Source: Bacteroidota bacterium (GTDB taxonomy: Bacteria; Bacteroidota; Bacteroidia; 2-12-FULL-35-15). Taken from it: a stretch of DNA of 5,530 bases. Location of the stretch: NCBI GenBank assembly GCA_026391935.1, contig JAPLDC010000506.1, positions 1 to 5,530 of the forward strand, in the 5' to 3' direction. How positions within the stretch are numbered: position 1 is the stretch's first letter; each line of letters starts with the position of its first letter. The translations under genes were made by a program, and so were the position numbers. The notes under the pieces were generated by a model. It made no database searches. It was not told the origin of the DNA and saw only the letters and a list, made by a program, of their open reading frames with translations. Shown piece after piece: positions 1 through 5,530 of this stretch.

Positions 1-871
1 CAGAGAACAGATGAGAAAAAATATCCAAACCGAAAAATAATTTAGCAAAAATAAACATCACAACCAATTGAAAAATGGAGATTAGATTTGCATAAATCAT
101 TTTTCCAAACAAAATACTATTTGGATGAATAGGTGAATACAATAATTTTTTTAATGTACCCTCCTCTTTTTCATCAAGCAAACTTGCACCCATTCCAACA
201 ACCGAGAACAAAAGCATCATAATCGCTGTACCGGCTACTGCATGAATAAGCCCGGGAGAATTTTCCTCTTCAGCAATTAAAGGCGTTGATGTTATAAATG
301 ATTCAGATTGTTTTTGGGATTCATCCGATGAAAAGTTATTCAAAATTTGCGCGTGAACTTTTTCTCTATCAACAGAATCGACAGCAGGATTTTCTGCATC
401 GAATTTAGAAAGCGCCTTTTTAGCCATGAATTTTTTTCCAATAAAACCTGTCAAATTTCCGATAAGCGCGCCTTGCAAAATCCCTACTTCAGCCTCTCTA
501 GCTGCATCGTATTTAAATTCAATTGGAGGTTTATTTCCTGCATTCATAGAATCACTGAAGCCTTTGTGAAAAACAAGAACGGCAACCTCATCACCTTTCT
601 TTACCAAAGTTTCTGCTGAATCAAGAGTTGTCAATTTTACATCAAACTCTTTCAGTGAGTCAAGTTGAGAAATTACATTTTTAGAAGCTTCAGTTCTATC
701 AGCATCCGCAATAATAATTATAGTAGGTCTCGACTTCCCTTTACTTTGACCGACCCCTCCAAATGCAAATGCGAAAAGAGAAATAAGTGCAATTGGAACG
801 GCGAATGTGAGCATCATCGATCGCTTATCAGCAAAAAATAATTTCAGATCTTTCAGTGCTAATTTTATCAT
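1..871 (-). CDS. ABC-2 type transporter permease, NatB-like (3' end beyond window)
   Basis: This is the membrane subunit of an ABC exporter, and it should form the channel driven by the ATPase encoded just upstream. I translated it by hand: 290 codons are open from the ATG at 871-869 to the window edge with no stop, so the C-terminus is missing. Residues 19-37 form a first membrane helix. Residues about 45-205 are hydrophilic and probably lie outside the cytoplasm. Helices follow at about 208-230 and 258-280. Between them is 'LLDEKEEGTLKKLL' (231-244) followed by YSPIHP, the cytoplasmic coupling-helix signature of the ABC2_membrane_3/NatB family. The start is chosen because the ATG follows the ATPase TAA with no gap, and MIKLALKDLK is a typical N-terminus for the family. 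No Shine-Dalgarno sequence is evident, so translational coupling is likely. The substrate cannot be told: relatives export Na+, drugs or other compounds. The family call is secure. Confidence 0.93.
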   Translation of the reverse strand, partial: MIKLALKDLKLFFADKRSMMLTFAVPIALISLFAFAFGGVGQSKGKSRPTIIIIADADRTEASKNVISQLDSLKEFDVKLTTLDSAETLVKKGDEVAVLVFHKGFSDSMNAGNKPPIEFKYDAAREAEVGILQGALIGNLTGFIGKKFMAKKALSKFDAENPAVDSVDREKVHAQILNNFSSDESQKQSESFITSTPLIAEEENSPGLIHAVAGTAIMMLLFSVVGMGASLLDEKEEGTLKKLLYSPIHPNSILFGKMIYANLISIFQLVVMFIFAKLFFGLDIFSHLFS

Positions 872-1795
872 TTAGTCGCGCAGTTGTTTACCTGTTAAAT
901 TTAAAAATATAGTTTCGAGATTTACTTTCTTAATTTCAATATGAATCACATCCAATCCAAGTTGATTACATTTCAATATCAGGATAGAAAGATCTTTTTT
1001 TATATCAGAAGAATAAAAGTGAATTGAATTTTCGACTCGATTCAAATCTGTCCATTCCTTGGAAATTTGTTCAAACAAACTATCTGTTAAATTCACGAAA
1101 GAAACAGCAATGGTTTCCTTCATTTTACTCAACGATTTTAGTTCATCCAAAGTACCTTGAGCGATCAATTGACCATTATCAATAATTCCTATTCTATCAG
1201 AAAACCTTTCTGCTTCCTCCATATAGTGGGTCGTATAAACAATTGTCATTCCCTCCTTGTGCAATTTCTCCAACACTTCAAAGATGAGATTCCTACTTTG
1301 CGGATCGATACCAACAGTGGGTTCATCCATAAACAAAATTTTCGGTTTGTGAAGTAAAGCAGAAGCAATGTTAATTCTTCTTTTCATCCCACCAGAATAT
1401 GTTTTTACTTTATCATTCTTCCTATCAAATAACCCGAAGAGTTTCAAAGTTTCGTCTATACGGATCTTCAACTCTGCTTTTGAAACACCATATAAACTGC
1501 CCCAAAACAATAAATTTTCGAAAGCAGAAAGCTCATTATATAAAGCAATTTCCTGCGGTACAACACCAATATTTTTTTTACATGCTGTAGGGTCTTTTTG
1601 CAGATCAAAACCAGCAATAGTAACACTCCCTCCATCAGGCTCTAAGATGGTACTCATTATAGATATTGTAGTTGTCTTACCTGCACCATTTGGCCCAAGT
1701 AAACTATAAAACTCACCTTGTTTTATATCAAAAGATATCCCATTCAGTGCTTGCACCGAATCAAATCTTTTACTGAGGTTAGAAACTGAAATCAT
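872..1795 (-). CDS. ABC transporter ATP-binding protein (NatA/DrrA-like, ABC-2 exporter)
   Basis: This 307-residue cytoplasmic ATPase powers the exporter whose permease follows it directly. All nucleotide-binding motifs are intact: Walker A GPNGAGKT (34-41), Q-loop Q81, signature YSGGM (133-137), Walker B ILFMDEP (153-159) with catalytic E158, D-loop GIDPQ (162-166) and switch H190. Residues about 222-307 form the extra C-terminal domain of the DrrA/NatA/CcmA group, ending in VNLETIFLNLTGKQLRD, which closely matches the usual tail of these proteins. The length is normal for the family. The start at 1795-1793 (ATG, MISVSNLSKRF) matches the family N-terminus. No clear Shine-Dalgarno sequence precedes it, as is common in Bacteroidota. 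The stop codon abuts the permease ATG, so the two are one operon. The exported substrate is unknown; the general function is near certain. Confidence 0.97.
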   Translation of the reverse strand: MISVSNLSKRFDSVQALNGISFDIKQGEFYSLLGPNGAGKTTTISIMSTILEPDGGSVTIAGFDLQKDPTACKKNIGVVPQEIALYNELSAFENLLFWGSLYGVSKAELKIRIDETLKLFGLFDRKNDKVKTYSGGMKRRINIASALLHKPKILFMDEPTVGIDPQSRNLIFEVLEKLHKEGMTIVYTTHYMEEAERFSDRIGIIDNGQLIAQGTLDELKSLSKMKETIAVSFVNLTDSLFEQISKEWTDLNRVENSIHFYSSDIKKDLSILILKCNQLGLDVIHIEIKKVNLETIFLNLTGKQLRD

Positions 1796-1984
1796 AATAT
1801 AAAAATAAGGATAAATGACCTTTCATAGAATCTATTGTTAAAATGGATTGATTTCATACGAAAAAAATAATTTATCATCTATAATATTGAACTATTAAAC
1901 AGGCTTAATGAAATTTAGAATCACAATTTAGTATTTTATAAAGAATCAGAATTCTCCTTAATTATTTCTGTGAATTTATAAAAA

Positions 1985-1992
1985 CAAAGTTA
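1985..1992 (-). promoter_or_regulatory. Possible Bacteroidota sigma -7 element for the ABC operon
   Basis: On the minus strand this reads TAACTTTG, an exact match to the Bacteroidota -7 consensus TAnnTTTG. It is the only such match in the 1796-2000 gap, where no other TTTG occurs on that strand. The upstream half is poor: only TTTC, not TTTG or TTG, lies about 17 bases upstream, inside the end of the CDF gene. Transcription from here would give a leader of roughly 180 bases before the ATPase ATG. The rest of the gap is plain A+T-rich sequence with no gene or strong hairpin that I can see. One eight-base match in A+T-rich DNA is weak evidence. Confidence 0.25.
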
Positions 1993-2000
1993 TAGCCGCT

Positions 2001-2987
2001 CTATTCTAAGAAATGTTTATTGTTTGAATACATATTTTCAATGGTCCAATCAATTCTTTTTACAAAATCAAACTTTCTAAATTCGCAGTCTTTTTTGCTG
2101 CAAATTTTACAAGAAAAATCGAGACAACCATCGGTATGAGCAAATAATTCTAAGCTATCCCCAAAATTATCTTTAACAATTTTTTCTAAAATATCAATTT
2201 CATTATGTCCTTCGTGAATATTTAAATACCAAGGTATCGTCAAATGACAATCTAAATGTAAAGTGCCTCCATATTTTATTATTCTCAAATTATGCAAATC
2301 AATCCAATTTTCGCGTCTGACTGATTGACAAAGTTGAACAACTTTTTCTAATAATTCATCGTCCGACTCATCTAAAATACCCGCTATTGAACTTCGTAAT
2401 ATTTTATATCCTGAAACAATTATAATAATCGCAAAAATAAAAGCTACAACACTATCTATCCACAAGTAGTTTGTGAGATGAATTAAAATTAATCCTATCA
2501 CAATACCTAATGTTGCATAGGTATCTGATTGCATATGTTTACCGGTAGCAATCAGTGCAAGAGAGTTGTTCTTTTTACCATTTCTAATAGAAAATGCGCC
2601 GAACAAAAAATTAATGATTCCGGTTAATGCAACTAAATAAATTCCATAATCTAATTGTTTTAATTCATGAGGATGTTTCAAATTATTAATGGCTTCATAT
2701 ATAATTACAAAACTTGAAACTATCATCAAAGTTCCTTCTATTGTTGCGGAGAGAAATTCTACTTTCCCGTGTCCATAAGGATGCTTTTTATCTTTTGGTT
2801 TAGAAGACAAAAAAAGACTGTAAAGCCCAATAAATCCACTAATAACGTTAATTGTATACTCCAAGGTATCAGTCAAAATTGCAACCGAATTTGTGAAATA
2901 CCAGGCAAGTAATTTTATTAAGAATAATACTACAATAATTGTTGTAATCTTTTTCTGTATTTTATAATTTTCGTTCGTCGTTTTCAT
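2001..2987 (-). CDS. Cation diffusion facilitator (CDF) family metal transporter with Cys-rich tail
   Basis: This is a 328-residue inner-membrane divalent-metal/proton antiporter that should export Zn2+, Fe2+ or a similar ion from the cytoplasm. Six membrane helices fit at about 12-30, 33-60, 80-100, 113-135, 150-172 and 175-196. Aligned by eye to E. coli FieF, the transport site is E43, N47, H151 and D155 (FieF has D45, D49, H153, D157). The loop site is kept as D66 and HPYGHGK (69-75). The C-terminal dimer domain keeps the metal ligands H232, H248, H261, H284 and D286. After it comes a tail with C288, C293, C296 and C301, absent from FieF and possibly an extra metal site. The ATG at 2987-2985 gives a normal N-terminus; no clear ribosome site precedes it. 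It lies 108 bases after the phosphatase gene on the same strand. The family is certain; the metal is not. Confidence 0.95.
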   Translation of the reverse strand: MKTTNENYKIQKKITTIIVVLFLIKLLAWYFTNSVAILTDTLEYTINVISGFIGLYSLFLSSKPKDKKHPYGHGKVEFLSATIEGTLMIVSSFVIIYEAINNLKHPHELKQLDYGIYLVALTGIINFLFGAFSIRNGKKNNSLALIATGKHMQSDTYATLGIVIGLILIHLTNYLWIDSVVAFIFAIIIIVSGYKILRSSIAGILDESDDELLEKVVQLCQSVRRENWIDLHNLRIIKYGGTLHLDCHLTIPWYLNIHEGHNEIDILEKIVKDNFGDSLELFAHTDGCLDFSCKICSKKDCEFRKFDFVKRIDWTIENMYSNNKHFLE

Positions 2988-3095
2988 AATATTAATTCAC
3001 ATTTTTTATATAGAAAAAGAATTTTCTCTTTTTTAAAAATTTTATTTATCGATGAAAAAAAAAATCGAATGAACTTATTAGTTGCATTTAATATT
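2988..3095. other. A+T-rich gap between the phosphatase and CDF genes
   Basis: This 108-base spacer is almost entirely A and T and includes a run of ten A at 3055-3064. I find no TAnnTTTG element and no TTG at all on the minus strand here, so a standard Bacteroidota promoter for the CDF gene is not visible. There is no GC-rich hairpin followed by a T-run either. The CDF gene may therefore be read through from the phosphatase gene, or use a promoter of another kind (inference). Confidence 0.5.
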
Positions 3096-5530
3096 TTAAA
3101 ATCTTATTCCAATTACTAAAATATCATCTACCTGTTCAATTCCTTCTCTCCACTTTTCAACAAAGTTATCCAAATATTGCTCTTGCTCAGACATCGTTTT
3201 GTTTTGAATGTCAACAAAGATCTCTTTTAATTTTTTTGACATTAGTTTCTTTCCATTATTCCCATTGAATTGATCAGAGTAACCATCTGTACAAATGTAA
3301 AAAGTATCACCTTTCTGTAATTTTATTTCATGTGTTTGGAAGTACTGATCATCATTAGTCAACCCGCCAATGGCAGCTTTAGTCGCTTTTATTTCTTCTA
3401 CTACTTTTTCTCCGTTTCGAATGATCCAAATTGGTCTATTTGCCCCAGCATATTTTACTATATGGCTCGTAATATCAACAGAACAAAGAGCTATATCCAT
3501 TCCGTCACGTGTTGACTCATTTTTGGCAGATTGTTTTAAAGATATTTTAACGCCTTTATTCAACAGGGATAATATTTCACTGGTATCGTCACTTTGTTGA
3601 ACAGCATCAGTGAGTCGTTCCGACCCTACCAGACTCATAAAAGCTCCCGGCACTCCATGTCCAGTGCAATCTGCTGCTGCAATAAAAACATGATCTTTCT
3701 TTTCATTCCCGGATGGGGAAGGTGATTTGTAGAAAAAATAAAAATCCCCACTAACAATGTCTTTAGGTTTAAATAAAATAAAGCTTTGAGGAAAACTCTG
3801 ATGTATCTCTTCTTTATCAGGAAGAAAGGCTTGCTGAATTCTCAGGGCATAATTAATACTGTCTGTAATATCTTTATTTTTTTCCTCTACTATTTTTTTC
3901 TGTTCTTCAACAATTTTATTTTTTTCTACAATTGTAACGGTTGCTTTCTTAACCTCTTCAGTCAGTTTTACAGCTCTTGCTCTTAAGCGTCTCCCGTTCC
4001 ACCAAACAATAAGAATAACAGATGCAATTGACAAAAAACAGTACACAACATACATCCAAAAAGTTTTCCACCAAGGTGGACGAATTTTAAAAGTGTAAAT
4101 AAATTCCTTACTCCAAAATCCTTCACTATTCATAGCTTTTACTTTAAACGAATAGGTTCCCTGCGGAAGATTTCCATAAGGTGCTTCTGTTCTACTTGTG
4201 ATGGCACTCCAATTCTTATCTATTCCTTCTAGTTTATACTGGTACTTTACTTTTTTACTATGTTTTTGAGTAATGCCTATGAAATCAAAAGTTAAATAAT
4301 TATTATTATAAGCTAAGCTCAAATTTTCCGGTAAACTGTACCATTTTGATATCCCGTCAAACAAAAAATTACCGACACTTACTCCATTCCCTAAAACTAT
4401 GCTTGTATCTTTTTTATGTTCTAAATTTACCCAATCAATATTTTCACTGAATAATTCAATTCCTGTTATTTGAATATTTGGTGCGATAGTATCTGCAATA
4501 TCTCCTTCTGGATGGTAGGCAGTAAGTCTGTCGTCTGTACCAACCCAAATATTACCTGTTTTATCCTCACAAATAGAATTATTAAAACAGCCTATTCCTA
4601 AAAATCCATCATCGAAGGTGTAGTTTTTAAAGAGCAAATCATTCACTATTGAATTATTTTCTTTAGCAGTGTTAGGAATCCCTGCCAACTTTTTTAAATT
4701 GACTAAACTAAGTTTACTTAAACCAAAACGAGTACCGAACCAAATGTTTCCACTTTTGTCTTCAAGAATAGCTAAAACATTATTGTTGCTTAATCCTTCT
4801 TTTTCTGTATAATGAATGAAGTTTTTTCCATCATATTTATTTACCCCTCCACCAGCTGTTCCGAACCAAATATTACCTAACTTATCTTCTAACATTGAAG
4901 TAACATTATTATTACTTAAACCTTCCTTTTCAGTGAAATGAACAAAGGATTCGGAACCTGTTCTATCCTTGGCTGTAGGATCATATTTGTTTACCCCTCC
5001 GCCATAGGTTCCAAACCAAATACATCCATTTTTATCTTGCAGCATGCTAGAAACAAAATTATTGGATAGACCTTCCTTTGTAGTATATTGAGTAAACGAC
5101 CTTACAAATTTCCCATCTGACAAATTTATTTTTTCAGGAGCCTTTACGACTGTTTTAATTTCTTTTTCAATTTCATCAATTCTGTTTCCGTTATATTTGC
5201 ACACTCCTCCACCATAGGTTCCGAACCATAGATTTCCATTTTTATCTTCTAAAACACTCCGAACATCATTATTAGATAACCCATTTTGTTCGCCATATCT
5301 AGTAAAAATTTTTCCATCAAATTTGCATACTCCATTTTTATAATTACAAAACCAAATATTTCCATATTTATCTTGGAATATCCTTCTTACATAATTATTT
5401 GTTAACCCTTCTTTATAGGTATAATGAGTGAATGATTTTCCATCATATTTAGACACCCCACCACTATAAGAACTTACCCAAACATCCCCGCTTTTGTCCG
5501 CTATCATACTCCAAATCACTTTATTTAACA
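3096..5530 (-). CDS. Membrane sensor phosphatase: propeller repeats, Y_Y_Y domain, SpoIIE/PP2C output (5' end beyond window)
   Basis: This is a one-protein signalling receptor that should bind a signal outside the inner membrane and dephosphorylate Ser/Thr on a cytoplasmic partner. Residues are counted from the GTG at 5519. The frame stays open to the window edge and 5519 falls inside a repeat, so that GTG is not the true start and the N-terminus is missing. Residues 1-352 hold at least seven Reg_prop propeller repeats ('EDKxGNIWFGT...GLSNN'). A Y_Y_Y domain covers about 402-480, a membrane helix 483-507, and a charged coiled coil 512-552 leads into ITDSINYALRIQQAFLPD. The SpoIIE/PP2C domain (about 575-807) keeps its acidic metal ligands: D592 (SGDFY), D617 (ADCTGHG), D672/D675 (RDGMD), D745 (TDGYSD) and D798/D799 (VDD). 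It is therefore probably active. The same front end usually carries a histidine kinase; here the output is a phosphatase. The target may be a STAS-type anti-sigma antagonist (inference); none lies nearby. Confidence 0.95.
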   Translation of the reverse strand, partial: LNKVIWSMIADKSGDVWVSSYSGGVSKYDGKSFTHYTYKEGLTNNYVRRIFQDKYGNIWFCNYKNGVCKFDGKIFTRYGEQNGLSNNDVRSVLEDKNGNLWFGTYGGGVCKYNGNRIDEIEKEIKTVVKAPEKINLSDGKFVRSFTQYTTKEGLSNNFVSSMLQDKNGCIWFGTYGGGVNKYDPTAKDRTGSESFVHFTEKEGLSNNNVTSMLEDKLGNIWFGTAGGGVNKYDGKNFIHYTEKEGLSNNNVLAILEDKSGNIWFGTRFGLSKLSLVNLKKLAGIPNTAKENNSIVNDLLFKNYTFDDGFLGIGCFNNSICEDKTGNIWVGTDDRLTAYHPEGDIADTIAPNIQITGIELFSENIDWVNLEHKKDTSIVLGNGVSVGNFLFDGISKWYSLPENLSLAYNNNYLTFDFIGITQKHSKKVKYQYKLEGIDKNWSAITSRTEAPYGNLPQGTYSFKVKAMNSEGFWSKEFIYTFKIRPPWWKTFWMYVVYCFLSIASVILIVWWNGRRLRARAVKLTEEVKKATVTIVEKNKIVEEQKKIVEEKNKDITDSINYALRIQQAFLPDKEEIHQSFPQSFILFKPKDIVSGDFYFFYKSPSPSGNEKKDHVFIAAADCTGHGVPGAFMSLVGSERLTDAVQQSDDTSEILSLLNKGVKISLKQSAKNESTRDGMDIALCSVDITSHIVKYAGANRPIWIIRNGEKVVEEIKATKAAIGGLTNDDQYFQTHEIKLQKGDTFYICTDGYSDQFNGNNGKKLMSKKLKEIFVDIQNKTMSEQEQYLDNFVEKWREGIEQVDDILVIGIRF
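4464..5530 (-). repeat. Tandem propeller-blade repeats in the sensor gene (unit about 126 bases)
   Basis: Seven tandem coding units encode beta-propeller blades. Approximate units are 5394-5530, 5268-5393, 5058-5267, 4908-5057, 4782-4907, 4590-4781 and 4464-4589. Three have the regular 42-codon period. The others are longer: 5058-5267 has about 28 extra codons, 4908-5057 has 8, and 4590-4781 has a diverged end. The shared core is D-K-x-G-N-I-W-F-G-T, then G-G-G-V-x-K-Y-D-G-K and finally K-E-G-L-S-N-N. Similarity is visible in the DNA too, for example 'ttacccctcc' in both the 4782-4907 and 4908-5057 units. More units must lie beyond 5530, because the first one is already under way there. Confidence 0.9.

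Noticed and set aside
347..619. Plus-strand open frame of 90 codons
   Set aside because: It is antisense to the permease, whose translation matches a known family throughout; the antisense product shows no recognisable motif.
1157..1709. Three overlapping plus-strand open frames opposite the ATPase
   Set aside because: They mirror the conserved ATPase motifs on the other strand and have no independent ribosome site or family match.
3014..3033. Inverted repeat AAAAAGA / TCTTTTT with a 6-base loop, as a possible terminator
   Set aside because: The stem has a single G-C pair, there is no T-run after it in the minus direction, and such repeats are expected by chance in DNA this A+T-rich.
3049..3068. 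TCGAT and ATCGA flanking a run of ten A, as a possible hairpin
   Set aside because: The stem is only five pairs and the homopolymer sits in the loop, not after the stem, so it does not resemble a terminator.
3330..3986. Plus-strand open frames opposite the phosphatase domain and coiled coil
   Set aside because: They are antisense shadows of the PP2C region; the Phe-rich product at 3786-3986 merely reflects the Lys/Glu codons of the coiled coil.
4464..5530. Tandem repeats considered as a CRISPR or mobile-element array
   Set aside because: The repeats are in frame, degenerate at synonymous sites and encode propeller blades; there are no unique spacers between exact repeats.

Overview
The window is strongly A+T-rich and carries four genes, all on the minus strand, so they read from high to low coordinates. 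The proteins suggest Bacteroidota or a close FCB-group relative (inference). The clues are a propeller/Y_Y_Y sensor joined to a SpoIIE-type phosphatase, the 'ITDSINYALRIQQAFLPD' linker before that phosphatase, a CDF transporter with a Cys-rich tail, and weak or absent Shine-Dalgarno sequences.

Layout in transcription order. (1) 5530-3096: a large membrane sensor phosphatase, cut at its N-terminus by the window edge. It has at least seven beta-propeller repeats, a Y_Y_Y domain, one membrane helix, a coiled coil and a complete PP2C/SpoIIE domain. (2) A 108-base, extremely A+T-rich gap. (3) 2987-2001: a cation diffusion facilitator (CDF) metal exporter with a cysteine-rich C-terminal tail. (4) A 205-base gap with one possible Bacteroidota-type promoter element. 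(5) 1795-872: the ATP-binding subunit of an ABC-2 (NatA/DrrA-like) exporter. (6) 871-1: its NatB-like permease, which begins on the base after the ATPase stop codon and runs off the window at its C-terminus.

The last two genes almost certainly form one translationally coupled transporter. The phosphatase should sense something outside the inner membrane and dephosphorylate a cytoplasmic partner, but no partner (STAS protein, anti-sigma kinase or sigma factor) is visible here. A functional link between the phosphatase and the transporters is possible but rests only on shared orientation. I saw no RNA gene, insertion sequence, CRISPR array or convincing terminator. All four families are known. 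The points most worth a second look are the real extent of the sensor gene, the metal sites and Cys tail of the CDF protein, and the insertion in one propeller blade. I did not find a clearly new system.
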